From Bacteroidota bacterium (lineage in GTDB: Bacteria; Bacteroidota; Bacteroidia; Bacteroidales; CAIWKO01): DNA of 64,000 bases. The first letter of the stretch is position 1; each line of letters begins with the position of its first letter. The notes below the pieces were generated by a model. That model had not been told where the DNA came from and ran no database searches. It worked only from the letters and a program-made list of their open reading frames with translations. Positions 8,483-16,995 of this stretch are shown here, piece by piece. Location of the stretch: NCBI GenBank assembly GCA_037133915.1, contig JBAXND010000014.1, forward strand, positions 1 through 64,000, read 5' to 3'. A program made the translations under genes and the position numbers.

Positions 8483-10495
8483 TTAATCATTTTCTTTTGC
8501 ACGGAATGATTCCCAAACAAAATACGCAATAAGTGCTATAAAGGCTACCAATGCAGTAATCTGGGCTCCGACAGCATTTTCGTCCGCCCAGACTCTGAGG
8601 TTCATGGCGTTTCCGTCATTCGTAAAGAATATTATGAATGCCCCGATAACGCCGAATATTGCGGCTCCGGCAATAAATCCTGACGAAATAAGAATGCCTC
8701 GCTGGATTCGTGAGTTCGCAAGTTTCTCATTTTTGGTACTCTTGGTGAACCAGTGGTTCAGTAAGCCACCAACAACAAGAGGCGTATTCAACGGCAGCGG
8801 AATGAACATTCCGAGTGCAAATGCCAGAGGTGATATTTTCAGCCAGTTCATAATAATTGAAATAATGGCGCCAATGCCGAGCAATACCCAGCTAACACCC
8901 GAACCCGACATCAGGGGCTCGATAATAGCTGCCATGGCATTAGCCTGTGGTGCCGTCATAGGCGTAGGATGTGCAGGTGTTTGAACAAATCCGTATGCAC
9001 TGTTCAGAATAAATATTACGATACCAACGGTAGCGGCAGAAAGCAAGGTTCCAAGGAATTTAAACGACTGCTGCTTAGCCGGTGTACTTCCCAGCCAGTA
9101 GCCGACTTTTAAGTCGGTGATGAAGCCGCCGGCCATTGAAAGTGCCGTACATACAATGCCTCCGATAATGAGTGAGCTGACCATGCCCTGCCATCCTTTT
9201 AAACCAACGGCTACCAGCACAACCGAAGATAAAATGAGTGTCATCAGCGTCATCCCGGAAACGGGATTGGAACCAACAATGGCAATGGCATTTGCTGCAA
9301 CCGTTGTAAACAGAAATGAAATGATAAGCACAGTGACCAGTGCGACGATTGCCTGAACCATCGTAATTTTCACGCCAAGTAAGAGGAAAATAAAAATTGC
9401 GACCAGTGTGAGACCGATGAACAGCATCACAAACGACATTTTTATGTCTTTTTGTGTGCGTTCCACTTTTGCCTCTGCATGGGCTTTGGGACCGATTCCG
9501 AACGCGAGTTTGAATGCACTTCCGATAACTCCCGACGATTTTATAATGCCGATGATTCCTGCCATGGCAATAGCGCCGATACCAATTGGGCGAACATACA
9601 TCTTAAAAATCATTTCGGCCGTCATGGCATCAAAAGGATTTGTTCCGCCACCGGCTGCTGCCACTATGTTTCCGATTTCATTTACAAGCGGAATAAGCAC
9701 GAACCATGAAAGGAGTGAACCCGCAGTTATAATAAGCGCATAACGCAAGCCTATGAGATAACCAAAACTAAAAATGAGTGCGCTCACATTGAACTTGAAC
9801 ACCATTTTTACTTTATTGGCAAGGGTTTCGCCAATAGGAATGATTCGGGTGGTTATTTCTTCGCTCCACAGCTTGAAGGCCGAAAAACAAAAATCAAACA
9901 GTCCGCCGATAAGTCCGCTGACAATGAGAAGTTTTGCCTGGCTGCCGCCTTTTTCGCCTGTCATCAGAATTTCGGTAGTGGCAGTAGCTTCGGGAAAAGG
10001 AAGCTTACCATGCATGTCTTTTACAAAATATTTGCGGAAGGGAATCAGGAATAAAATGCCCAAAAATCCGCCAAGGAGTGATGAAAAGAATATCTGCCAG
10101 AAATCGACTTGAATCTCAGGATATTTGCTTTGCAAGATGTACAGTCCGGGAATTGTAAAAACGGCACCTGCCACAATCACGCCGGAAGCTGCCCCGATAG
10201 ACTGAATAATTACATTTTGCCCAAGCGCATTTTTTTTGCGCGCTGCGGCTGATGCACCCACTGCAATGATGGAAATGGGAATGGCCGCTTCAAAAACCTG
10301 TCCGATTTTGAGTCCAGAATACGCCGCTGCTGCCGAAAAAATAACAGCCATCAGCAATCCCATAAAAACAGACCATGCCGTTACTTCAGGGAAAATCTGC
10401 CCTGCGGGCATTACCGGTTTGTATTCTTCGCCCGGTTTCAGTTCGCGGTATGCATTCTCCGGAAGGCTGCGCGTTTCCTGTACTTGTTCAGACAT
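8483..10495 (-). CDS. OPT-family oligopeptide transporter
   Basis: A 670-residue polytopic membrane protein with about 14-16 hydrophobic segments. OPT-family signatures include the N-terminal WSVFMGLLMAVIFSAAAAY segment with downstream GLKIGQ, and the glycine/proline-rich NPFDAMTA region. Family members take up short peptides or metal-peptide chelates across the inner membrane with a proton gradient. The transporter is followed by peptidase T at 15 bases, supporting a peptide-nutrition role. The start is ATG at 10495, with a cytoplasmic N-terminus of ~35 residues. Substrate is not readable from the sequence. Confidence 0.92.
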   Translation of the reverse strand: MSEQVQETRSLPENAYRELKPGEEYKPVMPAGQIFPEVTAWSVFMGLLMAVIFSAAAAYSGLKIGQVFEAAIPISIIAVGASAAARKKNALGQNVIIQSIGAASGVIVAGAVFTIPGLYILQSKYPEIQVDFWQIFFSSLLGGFLGILFLIPFRKYFVKDMHGKLPFPEATATTEILMTGEKGGSQAKLLIVSGLIGGLFDFCFSAFKLWSEEITTRIIPIGETLANKVKMVFKFNVSALIFSFGYLIGLRYALIITAGSLLSWFVLIPLVNEIGNIVAAAGGGTNPFDAMTAEMIFKMYVRPIGIGAIAMAGIIGIIKSSGVIGSAFKLAFGIGPKAHAEAKVERTQKDIKMSFVMLFIGLTLVAIFIFLLLGVKITMVQAIVALVTVLIISFLFTTVAANAIAIVGSNPVSGMTLMTLILSSVVLVAVGLKGWQGMVSSLIIGGIVCTALSMAGGFITDLKVGYWLGSTPAKQQSFKFLGTLLSAATVGIVIFILNSAYGFVQTPAHPTPMTAPQANAMAAIIEPLMSGSGVSWVLLGIGAIISIIMNWLKISPLAFALGMFIPLPLNTPLVVGGLLNHWFTKSTKNEKLANSRIQRGILISSGFIAGAAIFGVIGAFIIFFTNDGNAMNLRVWADENAVGAQITALVAFIALIAYFVWESFRAKEND

Positions 10496-10571
10496 ACTAT
10501 CGTCTCCTATAAATTAGTTAATGAATGGTTCTATTGAGGGGTGCAAGATAATAAAAAAGTTGCTATAAAAT

Positions 10572-10600
10572 AAGAGGCCGCCCTTGTGAGGCGGTCTCTT
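10572..10600 (-). terminator. Terminator downstream of the short T9SS-domain gene
   Basis: An 11-bp stem (10572-10582 with 10590-10600, one G-T pair) has a 7-base loop. On the minus strand it is followed by a T-rich stretch. It lies about 100 bases after the stop of the minus-strand gene at 10700-11101. Confidence 0.75.
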
Positions 10601-10699
10601 TTCCCTAACCAAAGTATGCGTATGATTTTGCACGTAGTGCCGTGTTAATTGGTAAGCCGGACAAATCAGTTTTTCTGAACAACCCATGCCCGGAAATTC

Positions 10700-11101
10700 T
10701 CACACCATTGCCTTCTTCACAATTTTAAGGCTCAGGTTCCTTAATTCAACGATGATAATGCCATTGGCAAAGTCCATATCATAGGTTTTGTTGAAGCTGC
10801 CGGTTCCCGATGTTGCATTATCTTTAAGTATCAACCGGCCGCTGATATCGTACACGCTGATATCAACCTGCCCTGCGGTTTCTTTTGTAAAATGAATGGT
10901 AAGCCGGCCTTCAGAGGATGATACAATTACATTATCAATTGCCTTTAGTTCAATATTCGTATTGTCATCAACTGCCGTCGGAATATCGCGCAGAATGGGC
11001 TTTTTTGTTTTGAGGTATGATTGAGCCTGAACTGAATGGTAACCACATGTCGTGAAAATGACAATCACTATTGCGGCTATTTTAATTGCTGTTTTTTTCA
11101 T
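10700..11101 (-). CDS. Small secreted protein with T9SS type A sorting-like C-terminus
   Basis: 133 residues from ATG 11101, chosen because a GGAGAA ribosome site lies 8 bases upstream and a signal peptide (MKKTAIKIAAIVIVIFTTCG, ending near VQAQ) begins there. After a short linker, the last ~80 residues form a T9SS sorting-type beta-sandwich: VDISVYDISGRLILK, then GSFNKTYDMDFANGIIIVELRN, ending KIVKKAMV. The protein is almost only a sorting domain, with ~35 residues of possible cargo, so it is either a very small surface protein or a remnant of a larger one. Followed by its own terminator. Confidence 0.75.
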   Translation of the reverse strand: MKKTAIKIAAIVIVIFTTCGYHSVQAQSYLKTKKPILRDIPTAVDDNTNIELKAIDNVIVSSSEGRLTIHFTKETAGQVDISVYDISGRLILKDNATSGTGSFNKTYDMDFANGIIIVELRNLSLKIVKKAMV

Positions 11102-11383
11102 GATTTGTTCTCCTTTATACTTTAATTGATAATTTGATTTTTCCTTTTCTGTACTTGATTTTAATAGCTGACGGACGGGATTCTGCAAAAGTTACAGGCG
11201 TGAAAAAAAATGTTTTCCTGAACCGTGAGGTAAAAGTATATTGTGCCTTATGCGGAATACAAATAAATTCTACGCAAGGCGATAAACACCGTACCATCTG
11301 GCTTTCAGAGTCTGAAAACAGAAAAACCGGAGAAAATTCCGGTTGGTATAAATCAGAAGGGCGTTCATTGAAAAATGATGAGC

Positions 11384-11686
11384 CTATAAACAGGCTTTTG
11401 GAAGTGCTTTACGGCACGAAGGACAGCCCGGAGGCATCCATTGGATAAGGTTTATCTCATAAAATGCGTTCCCTTTTTTGAGGGTATCCGATTTTTTGCC
11501 TGAAAATTCATTCATCCAGTCGTTTCGCAAACCATATATCTCGGGTAATGCGCCTGCACCGTGTGCGCCCGTATTCAGAGAATAGTTCGGATGCTCTGCT
11601 GATGCAATCGAATCGGGTTGTTGTTCGGCAAATGACCAAAAAGGTGCAATTAAAAATAGCGGTAATAAAAAGATTATTTTTTTCAT
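11384..11686 (-). CDS. Hypothetical small secreted protein
   Basis: 100 residues starting MKKIIFLLPLFLIAPFWSFA, a textbook signal peptide with cleavage after SFA. The mature part (~80 residues) is polar, with a C-terminal CPSCRKALPKAC cluster of three cysteines in 12 residues. I do not recognise the family. ATG 11686 was preferred because it starts the signal peptide. An overlapping plus-strand frame was rejected. It is isolated between a small T9SS gene and the LytS cassette. Confidence 0.5.
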   Translation of the reverse strand: MKKIIFLLPLFLIAPFWSFAEQQPDSIASAEHPNYSLNTGAHGAGALPEIYGLRNDWMNEFSGKKSDTLKKGNAFYEINLIQWMPPGCPSCRKALPKACL

Positions 11687-11931
11687 ACGGCTTTTAGGAT
11701 TTGCACAATTATTATTCACTGCAATTATTCAACATTTCCCCAAAGATGCTCCGCATTCAATAAACTACCAATAAAATTCAACCAATAAGATGGTTTATTC
11801 AACCAACAAGCGTTTTTTATAAATGACTGCCGAGTGCTGTGTCTGCCTCATCTGATTGGTTATTAGTATTGTTTTGTATAAAATCTTTGGAAAATGAAAA
11901 CAAAAGATGTTCTTTTGAATAAATTTTCCGG

Positions 11932-12957
11932 ATGATGAAGAAAAAGTTTGTGATTATTGCGCACATTGTTTTCTGGATACTCGCACTCACTGTTGAGTTG
12001 CTGCCGCTTGTTACTGTTAATGATATGGTGAAAGTGCGTGAAGCTTTGGTTGAAGAAGTATTCATTACGACCTTCTGTGTCATAATTTTTTATGTTTTCT
12101 ATTTGATTATCGGTCCCAAAATTCTTTCGCGTAACCGTATTTTACTTTTTCTGGCGGTTTTCATTGCATTTATAATTCTGTACACGGCGCTCATTATGTC
12201 ATTTTATCCGCGGTTGCTTTTTAGTATCATTCCGGCACCTGAAAAACCTGTTTCAATGGTTCGATGGTATTTTTTTTCATTCTCCTATCATTTTGTATAT
12301 GCCTTATGGGGAACCATGTTCCGTTTCTCAATAGACTGGTTTGGAAGCAAACAAAAAGAAAAAGAACTGGAAAAGCAAAATGTTTCAAGTGAGCTGGCTC
12401 TTTTGCGTTCTCAGATAAATCCACATTTTCTGTTCAACACACTGAATAATATAAACTCATTTGTACATCGCGATCCCGATAAAACATCCTTTGGTATCAT
12501 CCGCCTGTCGGAGATTATGCGTTACATGCTCTACGAAGCCAATGCAGACAAGGTGCTTCTTGAGAAAGAAATCAACTACATCAACAGCTATATTGAACTT
12601 CAGAAGTTACGCGTCAGCACACCTGATTATGTTAGTTTTAATGTTATTGGTGAAGTGACAGGGATAATGGTTCCACCCATGCTGCTTATTCCGTTTATCG
12701 AAAATGCATTCAAACACGGGCGGAAAAAAGTGAGCAGTGCCGGTGTGTTTATCAAACTCAATATTGAAAAAAATGCACTTGAATTTGAAATAAAAAATTA
12801 TCTTGTTAAAGTCAAACCCAGGATTGAAGGCGAGGGCGGATTTGGACTTAAAAACATCAAACGGCGTCTTGACCTTATTTATGGAACCAATTACGAACTC
12901 AGGTGTGAAACGAATGAAGAAATGTTCATCGTTCACTTGAATATTTTTGAACTTTAA
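11932..12957 (+). CDS. LytS/YehU-type sensor histidine kinase (first of two)
   Basis: 341 residues. Four hydrophobic segments in residues ~5-130 form the membrane sensor; a short coiled linker (KQKEKELEKQ) leads to the His_kinase domain. The phospho-acceptor is H165 in QINPHFLFNTLNNINS, and the ATP-binding lid is near the C-terminus (GGFGLKNIKRRLDLIYG). There is no periplasmic domain of any size, so the signal is probably sensed within the membrane. It is first of four closely spaced genes (kinase, 79-residue membrane protein, kinase, LytTR regulator). The second kinase is a clear paralogue, aligning over its whole length. Input signal unknown. Confidence 0.9.
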   Translation: MMKKKFVIIAHIVFWILALTVELLPLVTVNDMVKVREALVEEVFITTFCVIIFYVFYLIIGPKILSRNRILLFLAVFIAFIILYTALIMSFYPRLLFSIIPAPEKPVSMVRWYFFSFSYHFVYALWGTMFRFSIDWFGSKQKEKELEKQNVSSELALLRSQINPHFLFNTLNNINSFVHRDPDKTSFGIIRLSEIMRYMLYEANADKVLLEKEINYINSYIELQKLRVSTPDYVSFNVIGEVTGIMVPPMLLIPFIENAFKHGRKKVSSAGVFIKLNIEKNALEFEIKNYLVKVKPRIEGEGGFGLKNIKRRLDLIYGTNYELRCETNEEMFIVHLNIFEL

Positions 12958-12968
12958 CTTACAACTAG

Positions 12969-13208
12969 ATGAAAAAAAAGACATCCACAGGATTTTATTT
13001 ACTGATAGTAGGTTTTCTGCTTACTATGCAGTTTACTTTTTTCAGAATGACCGGACTTATAACTACCGAATCTACATCGCCCGTATTGTTCAATACACTG
13101 GGTGCGCTTTCGATAATCGGGCTGTTGATGGGCATTTTTGGTCTGGCAATGGTATTATCTGTGAAAAAGAAACCGGAGCAAGAGAACGAACATAAACCTT
13201 CAGAATAG
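12969..13208 (+). CDS. Small two-helix membrane protein inside a two-kinase operon
   Basis: 79 residues with two hydrophobic segments (about 9-28 and 42-63) and charged ends (MKKKTSTG at the start, KKKPEQENEHKPSE at the end). It lies 11 bases after the first LytS-type kinase and 5 bases before the second, so it is part of the operon. No family recognised. A role as accessory subunit or modulator of the kinases is inferred only from position and size. Confidence 0.7.
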   Translation: MKKKTSTGFYLLIVGFLLTMQFTFFRMTGLITTESTSPVLFNTLGALSIIGLLMGIFGLAMVLSVKKKPEQENEHKPSE

Positions 13209-13213
13209 GCACT

Positions 13214-14236
13214 GTGAAAAAAAGCATCGTTATAAGCATACACATCATTTTTTGGTTGCTGAGCATAACGGTAACGTTGCTGCCGCTTATGACTTATGAC
13301 GATTTTGGCGAAATAAAAATATGGGCCATACGAACGCTTGTCACTAAATTTTTTCTGGCTGTTGTATTCTATATTTTTTATTTCGGAGCGGCTCCACATC
13401 TTCTTCTCAAGAGAAAATGGCTGTTGTTTTTTGTAGTGTTCATCGTTTTTGACCTGGTTTATACTTACGGTATTTCATGGCTTATTCCGGCAATCTATAA
13501 GGTAATACTACCGCCCGATACTGAGACATCGCCCTTCAATATCTTTTTTTTCACATCGCTGTGGTATCATTTTATTTATGGCGTTTACGGAACACTCTTT
13601 TGCTTCACCATTGATTGGTTCAACAGCAAGCAAAAACAAAAAGAACTGGAAAAGCAAAGTATTTCGGGAGAATTGGCCTTGTTGCGTTCTCAGGTAAACC
13701 CTCATTTTCTGTTCAATACACTCAATAATATTAATTCATTTGTGTACAGAGATCCCGATAAAACATCGTTTGGTATCATCAAACTGGCGGAAATTATGCG
13801 CTATATGCTGTATGAAGCAAATGCAGAAAAAGTGCAGCTTGAAAAGGAGATAGACTATATCAACAGTTTTATTGCACTTCAGGCGTTCAGAGTAAATGAT
13901 CCGGATTTCGTGAAATTCAATATCAGTGGTGCCACAAACACGGTTATGCTGCCACCCATGTTGCTCACGCCTTTTGTTGAAAACGCATTCAAGCATGGCC
14001 GGAAAAGAGATGTCAGCCCGGGCATCGTCATCAATCTTGAAGTAATTGAAGGCTGGCTTTCATTCCATGTTATGAATTTTATGGCACCGCAAAATTCCGG
14101 TATTGAACAAAAAGGCGGGTTTGGTTTGAAAAGCATCCGACGCCGTTTGGACTTGATTTACAATAAAAATTACACGCTTAACGTAAATCAAACCGAAAAG
14201 GATTATATCATCGATTTAAAAATAAAATTATCTTAA
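13214..14236 (+). CDS. LytS/YehU-type sensor histidine kinase (second of two)
   Basis: 340 residues from a GTG start at 13214, 5 bases after the small membrane protein. The layout matches the first kinase: four membrane segments in residues 1-130, linker KQKQKELEKQ, phospho-acceptor H164 in NPHFLFNTLNNINS, and C-terminal GGFGLKSIRRRLDLIYN. The kinase domains are close to identical in many stretches, while the membrane halves differ more. This is the pattern expected of a tandem duplication followed by divergence of the sensor. The response regulator starts 11 bases later. Confidence 0.9.
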   Translation: MKKSIVISIHIIFWLLSITVTLLPLMTYDDFGEIKIWAIRTLVTKFFLAVVFYIFYFGAAPHLLLKRKWLLFFVVFIVFDLVYTYGISWLIPAIYKVILPPDTETSPFNIFFFTSLWYHFIYGVYGTLFCFTIDWFNSKQKQKELEKQSISGELALLRSQVNPHFLFNTLNNINSFVYRDPDKTSFGIIKLAEIMRYMLYEANAEKVQLEKEIDYINSFIALQAFRVNDPDFVKFNISGATNTVMLPPMLLTPFVENAFKHGRKRDVSPGIVINLEVIEGWLSFHVMNFMAPQNSGIEQKGGFGLKSIRRRLDLIYNKNYTLNVNQTEKDYIIDLKIKLS

Positions 14237-14247
14237 AATCAGCGCGT

Positions 14248-14973
14248 ATGAAAATCAATTGCATTGCCGTAGACGACGAACATCCTGCTCTGATGCAGAT
14301 AGAAGATTACATCTCAAAGGTTCCCTTCCTGAATTTGCTCAAGTCATTCGATAATGGAATTGAAACGCTTGAGTTTCTTAAATCCAACACGGTTGACCTG
14401 ATTTTCCTAGATATTCAAATGGAAGACCTTACAGGGATACAACTTTTAAGCATCCTTAAAAATAAACCCCGGGTGATACTGACCACCGCATACGATTCTT
14501 ATGCCTTACAGGCGTTCGACCTTGACGTAACCGATTATCTGCTGAAACCCATATCATTCGAGCGTTTCCTGCAGTCTGTCGAAAAAGTGTTCGATAGCAT
14601 TTCTCCTAAAAAGAGTACAGATATCACTGCCGGAGTTACTCCGACGGGCGATGAAAAAGGCTACCTTTTTGTAAAGACCGATTACCGCATGAAGCGGGTG
14701 GATTTTAAAGATATTTTGTACATCGAAGGACTCAAAGAGTATCTTGTAATTCGCACTCTTACCGGAAAAGTAATCACGCTGCAAAGCTTCAAAAAAATGG
14801 AGGATGCTCTGCCTTCAGCAAATTTTATCCGCGTTCATAAATCATACATGGTAGCCATCGATAAAATTGAAAGCATTGAACGCAATCGCATCAAAATTGC
14901 CGATCAAATCATTCCTGTAGGCGATACGTATAAAAAACAATTCTTTGACATGCTTGATAAAAGCGGCATATAA
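14248..14973 (+). CDS. LytTR-family response regulator
   Basis: 241 residues: a receiver domain (acidic pocket DDEH at 9-12, phospho-acceptor D55 in LIFLDIQM, conserved lysine in LLKPISF) followed by a LytTR DNA-binding domain from about residue 135 (VDFKDILYIEGLKEYLVI to NFIRVHKSYMVAIDKI). LytTR regulators bind pairs of short direct repeats near promoters. It is the only regulator in the cassette, so both kinases probably feed it. Targets are not visible. Confidence 0.95.
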   Translation: MKINCIAVDDEHPALMQIEDYISKVPFLNLLKSFDNGIETLEFLKSNTVDLIFLDIQMEDLTGIQLLSILKNKPRVILTTAYDSYALQAFDLDVTDYLLKPISFERFLQSVEKVFDSISPKKSTDITAGVTPTGDEKGYLFVKTDYRMKRVDFKDILYIEGLKEYLVIRTLTGKVITLQSFKKMEDALPSANFIRVHKSYMVAIDKIESIERNRIKIADQIIPVGDTYKKQFFDMLDKSGI

Positions 14974-15148
14974 AGAATAATTGAAACGCTTTTCACAGTC
15001 TGTCTTCCAATTTTCACAAAATACATACACCCTTTTTTTATTAAAGACGGGCAGCACGCTTGGTTCGACAGACAACTAAAATGTGTCGACGAATTAGTCT
15101 AATTAGTTGAAATACAAAATATTATATCGAAGGTAGAAGCAAAGACTG

Positions 15149-15156
15149 TATATTTG
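15149..15156 (+). promoter_or_regulatory. Candidate -7 box for the comM-like gene
   Basis: TATATTTG is an exact match to TAnnTTTG, 24 bases before the ATG at 15181. No well-spaced -33 TTTG was found, so only the -7 element is supported. Confidence 0.5.
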
Positions 15157-15180
15157 CAAAAAAAATAAAATACAGGCCTG

Positions 15181-16719
15181 ATGCTAATAAAGACTTTCGG
15201 CAGCGCCATACACGGCATTAATGCCATCCCGATAACGGTTGAAGTAAATATTGACCAGGGGGTGAACTTCAGCATGGTCGGATTGCCCGATAATGCTGTA
15301 AAGGAAAGCCATCAGCGCATGGAAGCTGCTTTCAGAAACAATGGTTTTAAAATGCCGGGAAAGAAAATTGTTGTGAATCTGGCTCCTGCCGATATACGCA
15401 AAGAAGGTTCTTCGTATGATCTTACGATTGCCATTGGCATTTTGGCGGCTTCTGAGCAGATACGTCACGAAAACGTGCACGAGTATATCATTATGGGCGA
15501 ACTCTCGTTAGACGGCAGTTTACAGCCCGTTAAAGGCTCTCTGCCTATTGCCATTGAGGCACGGCAGAATGGTTTTAAAGGGATTATCCTGCCCAAGGAA
15601 AATGCGCGTGAGGCAGCCATCGTAAGCAATCTGGAAGTCTATGGTGTGTCAAATCTGTGTGAGGTCACCGGTTTTTTCAACGGTGAAATTGAGCTGGAAG
15701 CTGTTGTTATCAATACCCGCGAAGAATTTTTCGCACGACTCAACGAATATGAATTTGATTTTGCGGATGTAAAAGGGCAGGAAAATATTAAACGCGCACT
15801 TGAAATTGCCGCAGCAGGTGGTCACAATGTGATATTCATTGGTCCGCCGGGCGCCGGGAAGACAATGCTTGCCAAAAGGCTGCCTTCAATACTTCCGCCT
15901 CTTAGTTTGCACGAAGCATTGGAAACCACCAAGATTCATTCCGTTGCCGGGAAGATGCCACGAGAGGCAGCACTGATATCCGTGCGTCCGTTTCGTGCGC
16001 CGCATCATACCATAAGTGATGTTGCGCTGGTGGGTGGTGGCGGGAATCCACAGCCGGGAGAAATTTCGCTGGCGCACAACGGCGTATTGTTTTTGGATGA
16101 GCTGCCCGAATTTAAGCGCACCGTGCTTGAAGTATTGCGTCAACCGCTCGAAGACCGGCGCATCACAATATCAAGAGCACGCTGCACTGTTGAATATCCG
16201 GCAAGTTTCATGCTTGTAGCTGCCATGAATCCATGTCCATGCGGTTATTACAATCATCCTGAAAAAGATTGCTCATGTGGTCCCGGCATTGTACAAAAAT
16301 ATCTGAACCGTATTTCGGGTCCGTTGCTCGACCGCATCGATATTCATGTGGAAGTTACTCCCGTGCCTTTCCGCGAACTCAGTCGTGTGCAGGCGAGTGA
16401 GCACAGCGGCTCAATCCGGGAGCGGGTAATCAATGCCCGCCAGATTCAGGAAGCACGGTTCGCGGAATTGAAAGGCGTTTACTGCAATGCCCAAATGACA
16501 ACGAAATTGCTGCATAGCTGCTGCGAAATTGATGAAGCCGGCTCCGCGCTGCTAAAAAATGCGATGGAAAAATTGTGTCTTTCGGCACGCGCCTATGACC
16601 GTATTCTTAAGGTTTCGCGTACTATTGCCGATATGAGCGGAAGCGAACATATTTTGTCTGAACACCTTGCCGAAGCGATTCACTTTCGCAATCTGGACCG
16701 TGAGAACTGGGCTGGATAA
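15181..16719 (+). CDS. comM: YifB/ComM-type Mg-chelatase-like AAA+ ATPase
   Basis: 512 residues, the usual family length. The N-terminal ChlI-like domain (VEVNIDQGVNFSMVGLPDNA, KIVVNLAPADIRKEGSSYDL) precedes an AAA+ core with Walker A GPPGAGKTMLA near residue 221 and Walker B VLFLDELPEF, then a C-terminal lid. Cysteines in NPCPCGYYNHPEKDCSCGPG form the family's zinc-like knuckle. ComM is a hexameric helicase promoting branch migration of incoming DNA in natural transformation; here dprA (20666) and comF (34421) are also in the window. Preceded by a -7 box. Confidence 0.93.
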   Translation: MLIKTFGSAIHGINAIPITVEVNIDQGVNFSMVGLPDNAVKESHQRMEAAFRNNGFKMPGKKIVVNLAPADIRKEGSSYDLTIAIGILAASEQIRHENVHEYIIMGELSLDGSLQPVKGSLPIAIEARQNGFKGIILPKENAREAAIVSNLEVYGVSNLCEVTGFFNGEIELEAVVINTREEFFARLNEYEFDFADVKGQENIKRALEIAAAGGHNVIFIGPPGAGKTMLAKRLPSILPPLSLHEALETTKIHSVAGKMPREAALISVRPFRAPHHTISDVALVGGGGNPQPGEISLAHNGVLFLDELPEFKRTVLEVLRQPLEDRRITISRARCTVEYPASFMLVAAMNPCPCGYYNHPEKDCSCGPGIVQKYLNRISGPLLDRIDIHVEVTPVPFRELSRVQASEHSGSIRERVINARQIQEARFAELKGVYCNAQMTTKLLHSCCEIDEAGSALLKNAMEKLCLSARAYDRILKVSRTIADMSGSEHILSEHLAEAIHFRNLDRENWAG

Positions 16720-16736
16720 AATAAGAGAACTGTTCC

Positions 16737-16775
16737 TCAATTTGTCAATTTGATAATTTGTCAATTTGACAATTC
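16737..16775. repeat. 8-bp tandem repeat (TCAATTTG)
   Basis: Units TCAATTTG (16737), TCAATTTG (16745), ATAATTTG (16753), TCAATTTG (16761) and a partial ACAATTC. It follows the comM-like stop codon and has no coding role. Copy number could vary by slippage. Confidence 0.75.
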
Positions 16776-16850
16776 AACAAATCACAGTTTCAGTTTTTAA
16801 TTCTTCCTGACAGAGGCGGACAGGCATTTTAAGTTCTCAGTTAAAATAGT

Positions 16851-16994
16851 CATGTCCAAAAAATGGCAAAATTTGGACATGAGAAAAGGATTATGGGTAG
16901 AGAACGGACATGAGAATTGGTTCATGTCCAAAAAATGGCAAAAAACGGACATGAGCGGATAGTCATGGGTAAAAATGGGACGTGAGGATTTGTG
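16851..16994. repeat. 72-bp imperfect tandem duplication with internal hairpins
   Basis: Two copies, 16851-16922 and 16923-16994, in register. Both begin with the same 21 bases (CATGTCC, six A, TGGC, four A), then GGACATGAG at the same offset, then ATGGGTA and a second GGACATGAG-like word. Within each copy, CATGTCC pairs with GGACATG: arms 16851-16860/16872-16881 in copy 1, 16923-16929/16947-16953 in copy 2. It lies downstream of comM and ends at the stop of the glycosyltransferase gene. Confidence 0.85.
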
Positions 16995-16995
16995 C

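Noticed and set aside
11134-11448. Plus-strand frame overlapping the small secreted protein gene
   Set aside because: No signal or family; the minus-strand frame has a clear signal peptide.
16851-16994. Short CRISPR-like array
   Set aside because: Only two copies in direct contact with no spacers; it is a tandem duplication.
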